From: Stenotrophomonas maltophilia
Lineage (GTDB): Bacteria; Pseudomonadota; Gammaproteobacteria; Xanthomonadales; Xanthomonadaceae
NCBI RefSeq assembly: GCF_001676385.1
Contig: NZ_LYVJ01000016.1
Location: forward strand, 1-64,000
DNA length: 64,000 bases
Direction: 5' to 3'
The notes under the pieces were generated by a model, which saw nothing but the letters and a program-made list of their open reading frames with translations, was not told where the DNA came from and ran no database searches. The position numbers and the translations under genes were made by a program. The stretch's first letter is position 1. The number at the start of each line of letters is the position of its first letter. Below are positions 28,074 to 37,804 of this stretch, in pieces.

Positions 28074-28403
28074 TCAGCAACCGCAGCCAGGCGTGGCGGG
28101 CGCGCACTCGCTGGCGGTCGAGCCAGCGCAGCAGTTGTGCGTGAGGTATTCGATCAGGCCGGTCATGGCACTGAAGTTGGCGCGGTAGCAGACGTTGCGG
28201 CCCCGGTTCTCGCCCTGCGCCAGGCCTGCCTGCACCAGTTCCTTCAGATGAAAGCTGAGCGTGGCCGGCGGCACCTGCAGCGCGGCGGCAAGGTCGCCGG
28301 CCATGCGACCGGCCGGGCCGGCCTCGACCAGCAGGCGGAAGGCCGCCAGGCGGGTGGCGTGGCCCAGGGCCGTCAGCGCAGCGATGGCGTTTGATGTTTC
28401 CAT
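28074..28403 (-). CDS. arsR: ArsR-family arsenic-responsive repressor
   Basis: A 109-residue winged-helix repressor with recognition helix VPPATLSFHLKELVQAGL. The Cys pair of classical ArsR (CVC in the DNA helix) is absent. Instead a Cys-rich end (NCCAGSTASECAPATPGCGC) could bind arsenite, as in ArsR types with C-terminal sites. It leads the operon. Just upstream of its ATG lies ATTC-ca-GAAT (28405-28414) with a further GAAT at 28419, likely the operator. Confidence 0.9.
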   Translation of the reverse strand: METSNAIAALTALGHATRLAAFRLLVEAGPAGRMAGDLAAALQVPPATLSFHLKELVQAGLAQGENRGRNVCYRANFSAMTGLIEYLTHNCCAGSTASECAPATPGCGC

Positions 28404-28809
28404 AATTCCAGAATAATCGAATGGATGGACTGGGGCAAGCGGGGCAGTGCGCAAGCTTGCGGACGCGCTGACTGGCCCCCCTCGCTGCCTGCTGGGCGGT
28501 GAGCGGCGGGGAAAAAGCGGATTCTGCTGCTTTATGGTCCGATCACGTTGGAATGAAATTTCTGGTCGTCCATGATCTGGACCGTGGACGTGGGAGCGAG
28601 CAGTAAAGTGCGCCTTGCTGCGCGGCATTTGGCGCATGCTGAGCGATGATGATGTGTAAGGAAATTCTGATTCTGGCGAATCTGCGATGAAAGTCTGGTC
28701 TGACGGTTGACCTGTAATCGGCCATTTGTTCTCCTCTGCGCGTCGAGCGCAATCGGGAGGACGCGATTGCGCAGCCCGTGTTCTGGTGCGATCAAGGACG
28801 AGAAAATCA
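28404..28809. other. Non-coding gap between arsR and the RHS island
   Basis: About 400 bases that drop in GC content toward the right. Apart from the arsR promoter and operator at the left edge I recognise no gene, repeat or terminator. It marks the border of the lower-GC RHS island and should contain the promoter of the gene at 28810. Confidence 0.5.
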
Positions 28810-30213
28810 ATGAAGGATTATGGATGGGCCGCAGCCGCAATCAAGGGCTGCGTCAGCGCCGTACTGGTGTTCATAGCCGCAAGCGCCGGGGCTCAGGAAA
28901 CGACGCCGCGGTGGTACAGGGATTGGAACTATCCGCCGTTGGAGTACGCCAGTGAGAGTGAGGCACAAGTGGCCGTCAAAGCAATGGCGGCGGCTCTCAA
29001 AATTGTCGTCGATCCCGTCAATTGGGGAGTGCGCGGGCATACTATGACGAACAACAGATTCGTCACGATCTACGGGGTGAAGCCCACTCCGATCAAGAGG
29101 GGACCTTGGGTCTACTCGTACGCTGGCGTGGGATATCCCAGTGAAGAGGCCGTTCTGAGTGTGATGCGTTCGGGAAACGCGACGCTCTGCCCGGTAACCG
29201 TGCCAACGCCGGTGTGGGTCTCCACGAAGGGGGTGGGTAAAGATCCGGAAAACAGCACTCATGAGGAGTGGACCAAGGGCGTTACCATTTCCTGGCGTAC
29301 TCTGCGTGGGGGGTGCCTGACAAACGCGTCATACGTCACCCGTACGCGTGACGTGAAATGCCCCAATCCCGACACCATGAAGTGGAAGGATGAGCTCGCC
29401 GGTTGTGTGTTGAGCGACCCTATCGAGGCTAACCACCGGCTCACCATGTCGTACTACACAAAGCAGACGCCAAAGCTCTGTCATGGCGTGGGGAATCCCT
29501 GTGATCCGACCACGGGCGAGAAGGTACAACGCGAGCCGGAGCTGGACCTGCCGTGGATTCGGATGGACCGCCACTATCATTCAAAATCCCAGACGGTTGG
29601 GGGCGGCTTCGGTGCGAACTGGACCCATACCCACAATGTGCGCATGGCCATCCTGCCTTCAGCGGGGACTTCCACATGGACGGGATTCATTGATGAAGAT
29701 GGCAGCCATGTCGCCTTCCAGCAGAAGACGGGCTCCTTCTACCTTGCCACCGACGGCAGTGGGGACCGCGCAGAGTTCGTCTATAACGTTGGCTGGATCG
29801 TCAGAAGGCGTACCGAGGTGCTCCGCTTCTCGCGCATCGGGCTCATCCAGCAGCGGGAGTACGAAGATGGTACGACGCTGTCCTATAGTCATGACGGCGC
29901 CGGGCGGTTGAAGGAGATCCGGCACTCGACCGGCCGCAAGGTGGAATTCTCCTATGCGGATGCAATCGACGAGAAGATCGCTGCGCTGACCATCAATGGA
30001 GCGCCCTACGCGAGTTACAGCTACGGCGATAATGATCAGCTCGCCAGCGTTACCTATGCCGATGGGCGGTCGCGGCTTTATCACTATGAGGATTCGCGAT
30101 TTCCATGGCACCTGACTGGCGTGACGGCAGAGGATGGTCGTCGCCTCAGCTGGTTCGGCTATGACGAGAAAGGCAGGGTGACCTGCAGCCGGCATGATGC
30201 CGGCTGCAACTGA
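28810..30213 (+). CDS. Secreted RHS-type N-terminal protein
   Basis: A 467-residue protein with a cleavable signal (VSAVLVFIAASAGAQ). A Cys-containing N-terminal region of about 240 residues follows, then an RHS entry domain (LPWIRMDRHYHSKSQTVGGGFGANW) and a few YD-type repeats (YSHDGAGRLKEIRHSTGRKV, YADGRSRLYHYED). It stops at a TGA just where RHS proteins usually run on (GYDEKGRVTCSRHDAGCN). The next gene begins with its own signal peptide and resumes the repeats. Either a once-single protein has been split or two exported parts assemble. Confidence 0.75.
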   Translation: MKDYGWAAAAIKGCVSAVLVFIAASAGAQETTPRWYRDWNYPPLEYASESEAQVAVKAMAAALKIVVDPVNWGVRGHTMTNNRFVTIYGVKPTPIKRGPWVYSYAGVGYPSEEAVLSVMRSGNATLCPVTVPTPVWVSTKGVGKDPENSTHEEWTKGVTISWRTLRGGCLTNASYVTRTRDVKCPNPDTMKWKDELAGCVLSDPIEANHRLTMSYYTKQTPKLCHGVGNPCDPTTGEKVQREPELDLPWIRMDRHYHSKSQTVGGGFGANWTHTHNVRMAILPSAGTSTWTGFIDEDGSHVAFQQKTGSFYLATDGSGDRAEFVYNVGWIVRRRTEVLRFSRIGLIQQREYEDGTTLSYSHDGAGRLKEIRHSTGRKVEFSYADAIDEKIAALTINGAPYASYSYGDNDQLASVTYADGRSRLYHYEDSRFPWHLTGVTAEDGRRLSWFGYDEKGRVTCSRHDAGCN

Positions 30214-30303
30214 CTTGCGTGTTCCGTCGACTCGGCCATGAGCGCGTCGGCGGTTGGGCCTCCGCCCTGGGGCGGGCTGGGGTATTTCACGGAGAGAACA
30301 GGG

Positions 30304-33300
30304 ATGTTGGAAAGAACTGATCAGATTGTCCGTTGTGCGACGGGAGTGCTTGCTGCCTACGCCCTTTGTGGGGCGTTGGTCGCCGCACATGCCGCACCCG
30401 CTATGGCCGCACCCGCAGCGAGTGCAGGCGTTGACGGCGTGCGCCTGGAGTATGCTGCGGACGGAACCACGACTGTCACCGATGCCCTTGGGAAAAAGAC
30501 GGTCTATTCCCTCACTTCTGGAGGCATGTCCGATCCGCCTCGAAAGGTGACGGGGCTTGCCGACGAGCAGGGCGAGCAGACCTACAACTACCTGCCCTTG
30601 GACACCGATCCTGCACGGCGCCTGGGCACGTCGGTTGATCGGCGGGGTGTGCGGACGGACCGCGCTTACAGCGAGATCAATGATCCTGTGTTGGGCTTGG
30701 TCAATGCCACCACGACCACGGATGCGGTCGGCACCCCGGATCAGCGCGTCAGCGAGACATGGGTAACGGCGGACAGCAATCGGCTGGTGCAACAGACCGT
30801 CGGTAACCGTGAGGCCCGCATCACACGCAATACCCGCCTTCAACCGACCACCATCTCCGTCCGCGATACGGTGACCGGTGACACCCGCGTCACCACGCAA
30901 ACATACTGCGAGGCAGAGGGGCCGGAGTGCCCGCAGGTTGGGCTGCTGCGCAGCATTGACGGCCCGCGCACCGACGTGGCCGATATCACCACCTACGCCT
31001 ACTATGCGGCGGACGATGCAGGGTGCGCGACCAACGGTGCCTGCAGCTACCGCAAGGGCGACCTGCGCAGCGTGACCGATGCGATGGGCCAGACGATCGA
31101 GACCTTGGCCTACGACCTGTTCGGGCGCCCGCTGTCGGTGAAGGATGCCAACGGCGTGGTCACCGATTACACGTACCATGCTCGCGGCTGGCCGACCTCG
31201 GTCATCGTACGTGGCGCCACCACTGCCGAGGATCGGGTTACCCAGATCAGCTACTGGCCGACCGGCCAGGTGCAACAGATCACCGAGCCCGACGGCAGCA
31301 GCGTCACCTACGTCTACGACGCCGCACAGCGGCTGACTGACATCGCCGACAGCGCCGGCAACACCATCCACTACACGCTGGACAATGCCGGCAATCGTCT
31401 CAAGGAAGACACGCTCGATGCAGGAGGCACCCTGCGCCGTACACTGGCACGGACGTTCAACACGCTCGGCCAGCTGACCGCACTGAAGGATGCGGGCAAT
31501 CACGCAACCGGCTTTGTCTACGATGCCAATGGCAATCTGCAGACGGTGACCGACGCCCTGCAGCGCGTGACCAGCCAGCAGTACGACCCGCTGAACCGCC
31601 TGGCGCAGACCCTGCAGGACGTCGGCGGCGTCGCGGCGGAGATCCGCAGTCAGTACAACGCGCTGGACCAGGTCACCCAGGTCACTGACCCGAAGGGACT
31701 GCACACCACCTACGCCTACAACGGTTTCGGTGATCTGACCGGGCAAGTCAGCCCGGACCGCGGCGCCAGCAGCTTCACCGTGGATGCGGCAGGCAACCGC
31801 AAGACGGCCACCGATGCGCGCGGCGTCACCGCTACCTATCACTACGATGTGCTGAATCGTTTGATCGGCGTCGCCTACCCGGACCCCAATCTGGACGTGG
31901 GCTACAGCTATGACGTGGCGCCAGCGGTCTGCACCGCCGACGAGCGCTTTGCCAAGGGGCGCCTGGGGCAGGTGCTGCACGCCAATGGCAGCACCCAGTA
32001 CTGCCACGACCGCTTCGGTCAGGTCACCCGCAAGGTGCAGACCGTCAACGGTGTCGCCAGCACGCTGCGCTATGCCTACAGCAAGGCGGGCCGCCTGACC
32101 GCATTGAGCTACCCCGACGGCAGCGTGGCCGACTACGTGCGCGATACCCAGGGCCGCATCAGCCAGATCGGCCTGACCCGGCCCGGCCAGGCACGCCAGA
32201 TCGTGGTGAACAATGTGACCTACGCGGCCTTCGGCCCGGCGACCGGCTGGACCTACGGCAATGGCCGCCAGCTGCAGCGTCCGCTGGACCTGGACTATCG
32301 GCCGCAGGCGGTGCATGACCCGGCCGCGGGCGGCCTGTCACTGGGCTACGGCTATGACCCGGTCGGTTCGGTCACCGAGCTGAAGAACGGCGCAGGCTCG
32401 ACGGTGCTGGCCAAGTATGCCTATGACGCGCTGGGTCGCCTGACCCAGACCCAGGACGGCACGACCGGCACCCCGATTGAAACCTATGCGTATGACGCCA
32501 CCGGCAATCGCACCGCGCTGACCACTTCGGCAGGCACCGCCAGCTACACCTATCCCGCAACCAGCCACCGGCTGACTGCCGTGGATGGCGAGGCGCGCAA
32601 CCATGACGCGGTGGGCAACACCACCAGCATCGGCAGCAAGACCTTCACCTACAGCGATGCCAACCGCATGAGCGCGGTGAAGCAGGGCAATGCCGTGCTA
32701 GAAAGCTACGGTTACAACCATCGCGGGGAGCGCGTGCTGCGTACCCCGGCCAGTGGCGCAGCTCAGATCACGCTGTACGACGAAGCAGGGCAGTGGCTGG
32801 CAACTACTCGGCCACGGGCCAGGTGCAGCAGCAGGCCATCTGGCTGGACAACTACCCGGTAGCGCTGATCAATGTGCCGGCTACCAGCGTGCCGGAGCTG
32901 GCCTACGTGCAGCCGGATCATCTGGGTACGCCGCGCGTAGTGATCGATCCGGTGCGCGATGTGGCGATCTGGGAGTGGAGCAACAAGAGCGAGGTGTTCG
33001 GCAACCAGATTCCGAGTGCCGATCCGGATGGTGATGGTGTGGTGTTCGAGCTGGCCCTGCGCTTCCCGGGCCAGCAGGCGACGGATGCGAGTGGATTGTT
33101 CTACAACTACCAGCGGGAATACGACCCGGCGTTGGGGCGGTATTCGCAGAGCGATCCGATTGGGTTGATGGGGGGGATCTCGACCTACGGGTACGCTGGC
33201 GCCTCTCCGACCAGGCGGGTCGACTCACTGGGCCTCACCGACCTAAACTATATCCCGCCCTACGATAATCCTGATTCATACCTTGGCAACAAAATGATTC

Positions 33301-33671
33301 CGTCGCCCCCGAATATGCTTACCATTAGTATTCATCACAACGGGAAGAACTTCATAGGTCCGGATGGTAGAAGCATGTCTGTAGATTCACTGGCGCAGTC
33401 AATTCGACGCGATGCAGATCTTTCAAAGTATCTGTATATCAGACTCTATTCCTGTCGAACAGGTAAGTCGATCGATGGTGGACCGATCCCCGCCCAGCAG
33501 CTATCCAAGGCGCTAAACATGACGATTCAAGCGCCTACCGAGTACACCTGGGCAAAGAACGATCCATTGTATCCGGATCAAGGAAACTACGGAAAAACAC
33601 CTGAAGGAAAAAAAGATAAAAGCAATCCTGGAGAATGGGTGAATTTCATGAAAGAGGGCGGGGTCAAATGA
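30304..33671 (+). pseudogene. Main RHS-repeat toxin gene with C-terminal tip, one-base frameshift
   Basis: The gene starts at ATG 30304 after GGAG, with a signal peptide ending about AHAAPAMAAPA. Many YD repeats form the RHS shell core, closed by DHLGTPRVVIDP and YDPALGRYSQSDPIGL. At 32799-32801 one G is missing relative to the copies at 36390 and 47280 (GGCTGGCAAC against GGCTGGGCAAC), so translation runs into a stop at 32862. The tip of about 140 residues has HHNGKNFIGPDG and later LYSCRTGKS, a His/Cys pattern like caspase-fold peptidases. Its TGA overlaps the immunity gene start. Confidence 0.85.
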
Positions 33672-34123
33672 CCATGTTCAAGAAGACAGGTCTTCTCCTG
33701 TGTTTGGTGGGAACAGGGTTTGTCAATGCGCAGGTACCCCCTCAGCCGGAAAGGCCGGTAGTTGAGCTTGACGGCTCGATCGCGACGGATAGTGGCGCTG
33801 AGCTTGATGATAAGCAGCTACTTGCGTTGACTGGCCGCGCAGATGCGGGCGACGCTGAGGCAGCGTTTCGAATTTCACGCCACTTTGAGAGCAAAGGCAC
33901 GGCCGGTAGCTCCCACATGTGGCTTGTCTACGCTGCAGCCCTGGGGCACCCGATTGCACAGTACAACGTGTTCTTCATGTTGAGGGACAAGCAGGACTGT
34001 GCGTCATCAAGTGAGGCATACGCGTGGCTCAAGAGTGCCGCGTTGAAGGGGGTGAGGGGCGTGGATTCTGAGCTTGAGCAAGCGGCCCGCATTGCAGCTC
34101 AACGATGTGGTAGTAGACGATAG
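33668..34123 (+). CDS. Probable immunity protein, exported, Sel1-like
   Basis: A 151-residue protein with an N-terminal signal (MFKKTGLLLCLVGTGFVNA) and helical pairs resembling Sel1 repeats (AAFRISRHFESKGTAGSSHM, EAYAWLKSAALKG). Its ATG overlaps the tip stop codon (ATGA), the usual toxin-immunity coupling. Periplasmic placement suggests its toxin acts there or is neutralised on entry. Immunity function is inferred from position. Confidence 0.72.
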   Translation: MTMFKKTGLLLCLVGTGFVNAQVPPQPERPVVELDGSIATDSGAELDDKQLLALTGRADAGDAEAAFRISRHFESKGTAGSSHMWLVYAAALGHPIAQYNVFFMLRDKQDCASSSEAYAWLKSAALKGVRGVDSELEQAARIAAQRCGSRR

Positions 34124-34404
34124 GGAAAAGGAGGTCGTCTGCTGATTGAGGGCTAACAACGTCAGGCCATATCTGTGCGAAAGGCTGCAAGGAGATCGGC
34201 GTGAACCAAGACGGAAGTTGGGGGAACAGAACAGACCAGGCCGGTCCTTCTGATAGTGCCAAGCTGTTCCCTCGCGGGAACTGATTGTCGCTCGCAAATG
34301 TGGCATAGCTCTGGATGTAGTCAAAGAGACTGCGCACGAGGGATGCGAGCGTGGCGATCCAGTCGAATGCGTCATACTCAAGGCTTTTGGTGGGGAGGTC
34401 ATAG

Positions 34405-34653
34405 TGGAGGGACACAAAGGGGCGCGAAATAGGTGCAGATATACGGGAAGAACGGCTCGTTGATGACCCCGGTCGGCTAGAGGAGTTGGTCCTACAGGTC
34501 GGGCCCGCTGAAGCGCGTCTCCTTGTCGCGTTCCTGACTAAGTGTGCTCAGGAGATGGAAAGTAGTGATGCATGGGAGCATCGCCACTTCTCTGATTGGC
34601 AGAGAGGTTCGGATGCAGAGGGGACGTGTGAATTGATCGTCTTCAAACCATGA
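34405..34653 (+). pseudogene. 5'-truncated coding remnant, probably an old immunity gene
   Basis: An open frame of 82 codons with no start, ending TGA 34651-34653. Its acidic, helix-like product (PGRLEELVLQVGPAEARLLV, KCAQEMESSDAWEHRHFSDW) reads as genuine protein. It probably is the tail of a cassette deleted on the left. The 280 bases before it (34124-34404) hold no gene I can support on the plus strand. Confidence 0.4.
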
Positions 34654-34765
34654 TGGCCTGAAGCGGCAATCAGCTCCGCACTAAGTTCCCCGGCCTCACA
34701 TAGTGACGCAGAGGGCCAGCAAGTCATGCGCAGCGGCGTGCACGCAGGCTCTCGCGCTATGATGA

Positions 34766-35221
34766 ATTCGAGCCAAGCTCCTACAGGGGACAAATCAATC
34801 AAACTTCGCTCCGCCCGCTTCTTGTGGGGAAGCGTCTTCTGGCCTTGCCGCAACGAAAAATGCGCTGAACAGCCTTAGGCTAACTCACTCATGCAGCATC
34901 TTAAATTCGCAAAGCCCCGCGTCAATTCTGGCGCGGAACATCATATCCAAGGCGTGCGAGAAAGAAGACGACGATGACTGTAATCGTCTCATAGCAAAGA
35001 TAGATTCTCTGGCAGTCCAGCCGAGAAAGCGATACTGGGATCTTAAACAGATTAGACGTGGGCTTCCGGTTACCGGTCGTATGTCAATAGATGGGCATGT
35101 GCAGCAATTTCAAAACAAGCAGGCGAAGTTGAGGCGATTGCTTGCTGAATCTGCAGAAAAGCGCTGTGCAGGTTATAGCAATGAGGCTTGGCAATGGGCG
35201 ACTATGGCTCAACCAACTTGA
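34766..35221 (+). pseudogene. Orphan RHS toxin tip without core
   Basis: An open frame of about 151 codons with no recognisable start, ending TGA 35219-35221. The last third (RYWDLKQIRRGLP, SIDGHVQQFQNKQAKLRRLL, YSNEAWQWAT) has the look of the conserved ending shared by many polymorphic-toxin tips. No RHS core precedes it, so it cannot be expressed as a secreted toxin from here. A DUF6869-like gene follows after 10 bases. Confidence 0.6.
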
Positions 35222-35231
35222 GATCTACACA

Positions 35232-35609
35232 ATGATTGATACAGAGTGCATGGAGAACATCGCTGAAGCATGGGTTAATTTTAATCGGCTCGCAATCGAT
35301 GCGAATGAGCGGGATCTGCTCACAGGGGTGCTGGATGAAGTTGATGGCATCATCCAGCGAGATCCTGGCGAAGGTTGGGAATTCATTGAGGCTGTCAGGC
35401 GAATGGATGTGGATGCGCACCTACTTTCCAATCTTGCTGCCGGACCTTTGGAGGACTACTTGGTTGTCCACGGCGAGGTCGAAATCGAGAGGGTTGAATG
35501 CTTGGCAAAGCACGACCCATCTCTTCGGGATCTCCTTGCTCAGACGTGGAAGAACTCGATGTCGGATGAGGTATGGCGGCGGGTACAACGTGCTGCCACA
35601 TCAGGCTAG
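35232..35609 (+). CDS. DUF6869-like probable immunity protein
   Basis: A 125-residue acidic helical protein (ENIAEAWVNFNRLAIDANER, GEGWEFIEAVRRMD, GPLEDYLVVHGE, VECLAKHDPSLRDLLAQTW) that matches my memory of DUF6869, a small family found beside toxin tips. It starts 10 bases after the stop of the orphan tip. An upstream start inside the tip frame is rejected. It is cytoplasmic, with no signal or membrane helix. Confidence 0.7.
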   Translation: MIDTECMENIAEAWVNFNRLAIDANERDLLTGVLDEVDGIIQRDPGEGWEFIEAVRRMDVDAHLLSNLAAGPLEDYLVVHGEVEIERVECLAKHDPSLRDLLAQTWKNSMSDEVWRRVQRAATSG

Positions 35610-35706
35610 GCTGCCACGGGTAACGCTCGAACGCCTTGCGACTACGCCTGGCAGCTTCGGCGATCGAAAAGATCCTGCTGAATGGGTTGCTTGAATCACC
35701 GCGACA

Positions 35707-37239
35707 AACTACCCCGACGGCAGCGTGGCTGACTACGTGCGCGATACCCAGGGCCGCATCAGCCAGATCGGCCTGACCCGCCCCGGCCAGGCGCGCCAGA
35801 TCGTGGTGAACAACGTGACCTATGCGGCCTTCGGCCCGGCGACCGGCTGGACCTACGGCAACGGCCGCCAGCTGCAGCGTCCGCTGGACTTGGACTATCG
35901 CCCGCAGGCGGTGCACGACCCGGCTGCGGGCGGTCTGTCGCTGGGCTACGGCTACGACCCGGTCGGTTCGATCACCGAGCTGAAGAACGGCGCAGGTTCG
36001 ACGGTGCTGGCCAAGTACGCCTACGACACGCTGGGCCGCCTGACCCAGACCCAAGACGGCGCGACCGGCACGCCGATTGAAACCTATGCCTACGACGCCA
36101 CCGGCAATCGCACCGCGCTGACCACTTCGGCGGGCACTGCCAGCTACACCTATCCCGCAACCAGCCACCGGCTGACCGCAGTGGATGGCGAAGCGCGCAA
36201 CCATGACGCTGTGGGCAACACCACCAGCATCGGCAGCAAGACCTTCACCTACAACGATGCCAACCGCATGAACGCGGTGAAGCAGGGCGATGCCGTGCTG
36301 GAAAGCTACGGTTACAACCATCGCGGCGAGCGCGTGCTGCGTACTCCAGCCGGTGGCGCAGCTCAGATCACGCTGTACGATGAGGCCGGGCAGTGGCTGG
36401 GCAACTACTCGGCCACGGGGCAGGCGCAACAGCAGGCCATCTGGCTGGACAACTATCCGGTGGCGCTGATCAACGTGCCGGGCACCGGCGTGCCGGAACT
36501 TGCCTACGTCCAACCAGATCATCTGGGCACGCCGCGCGTGGTGATCGATCCGTTGCGGAATGTTGCAATCTGGGAGTGGAGCAACAAGAGCGAGGTATTC
36601 GGCAACCAAATCCCGAGTGCTGACCCGGATGGCGATGGTGTGGTGTTCGAGCTGGCGCTGCGCTTCCCGGGCCAGCAGGCGACGGATGCGAGTGGGTTGT
36701 TCTACAACTATCAGCGGGAATACGACCCTGCAGTGGGGCGGTATTCGCAGAGTGATCGCATTGGACTCAGGGGCGGGATCAGCACATACGGATACGTTGG
36801 CGGAAATTCACTTAGCTTAATAGACCCGTTGGGGTTAAGGAACGTGCACAAGACAGCCGTCGCAATTGGGAATGCGATCAATGCTGGGCGCTTACTTGCT
36901 TCGGGTACGCTGAGGATCGCTGGAGGACTTGGCATGGAGGGGGCAGTAGTGACTGCCGCACCGGGCTCCGCAAGTATTGGGCTGGGCGTCTGGAACATCA
37001 CTAGTGGCCAGAAGGCGTGGGCTCGCGCCGAGCAGCAGTGGGCGGAGGCAGCCTGTGAAGACAGTAGCAACTATTCGAGGGGCGACGTCCTGAAGACATA
37101 CTCGGGTTTGTTGCCTTGGGGAACTGAGTCAGATGACCCCGGTGAGCCTTTTTGGATTGATATTATGGAGAAGCACGTTAAGGAGGCTGTCCATAAGCCA
37201 AGGGAATTCTTGCAGGAAGTAGGAACCATAGGACTATGA
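35707..37239 (+). pseudogene. Displaced RHS core fragment with intact toxin tip (cassette 2)
   Basis: The left end joins unrelated DNA to the RHS core at CTACCCCGACGGCAGC, which corresponds to about 32106 of the main gene. The core is then open through DHLGTPRVVID, YSQSDRIGLRGG and DPLGLRN. The tip (about 135 residues) has a Gly/Ala-rich hydrophobic stretch (GNAINAGRLLASGTLRIAGG) and ends LPWGTESDDPGEPFWIDIME...EVGTIGL. It lacks a start codon and signal. Its TGA overlaps a small membrane-protein gene. Confidence 0.82.
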
Positions 37240-37463
37240 AAACTGGATTGCTGCTCCGCTATGTTGCTTTGATGATCCTGGTCCTCCTAGGCTGGTGGTT
37301 TTATAGGCACATAAGCCCCGCGCTAATGACATTGGTTGGGCTAGGCATCATGGGCGGAAGCACCGTATGGGTCATTGTGGCTCTCACAAGAAAGCCAAGT
37401 GAAGCGGCCCGAATAGCCAAATCTTGGTGGCGCTTGATCTGGGATGGCTTCTGGGGACTGTGA
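37236..37463 (+). CDS. Small two-helix membrane protein, probable immunity (cassette 2)
   Basis: A 75-residue protein with two membrane helices (about 7-24 and 30-50) and a Trp-rich basic end (SWWRLIWDGFWGL). It overlaps the tip stop codon (ATGA). A second copy of the same family and length lies at 49099-49326. An inner-membrane immunity protein would fit a membrane-acting toxin, consistent with the hydrophobic tip. Function is inferred. Confidence 0.7.
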   Translation: MKTGLLLRYVALMILVLLGWWFYRHISPALMTLVGLGIMGGSTVWVIVALTRKPSEAARIAKSWWRLIWDGFWGL

Positions 37464-37804
37464 ACTAATGTTACGTCCGCTAATTAAAGTTCTCCAGCAG
37501 GCCGATTGGGACCTCTGCCTACCGATACTGGCAATCGCACCACACTGACCATCTTGGCAGGAAGCGAGAGCCACACCCATCCGGCAACCAACCATCACCT
37601 GAGGCATTTACCGCTATGTACGATCGTCAGCCAGACGCTGCCTCTAGTTCTCGAGAGACTGTGGATGATCTGTGAGTACGTACTTCCGTAGGGCGTAACA
37701 TAAAACTCAGGAGGTCGTCGATACGTGGTTCGCAATCCCCTGAAAGATGGACTGGACAACGGCTTTGGCGGCAGGATGCTGCTACGTCAGTGCGAGACAT
37801 TCGA
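37464..37804. pseudogene. Spacer with decayed RHS core remnant
   Basis: Positions 37518-37602 match, with many changes, the core segment coding ATGNRTALTTSAGTASYTYP (about 32500-32580 of the main gene). The rest holds nothing I recognise. The same remnant follows the second immunity copy at 49327-49410, so it was duplicated with that cassette. Confidence 0.55.

Noticed and set aside
29659-32316. Very long minus-strand open frame opposite the RHS core
   Set aside because: The periodic, Gly/Val/Ala-rich translation mirrors the YD repeats on the other strand and recurs opposite every core copy.
34007-34417. Minus-strand frame of about 128 codons with fairly natural composition (LPTKSLEYDAFDWIATLASL)
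   Set aside because: It could be a reversed immunity remnant, but it starts at GTG or TTG without a ribosome site and runs into the coding strand of an intact immunity gene; not enough to call a gene.
34548-34853. Minus-strand open frame near the orphan tip
   Set aside because: It overlaps two plus-strand frames with better protein character and has no supporting signal.
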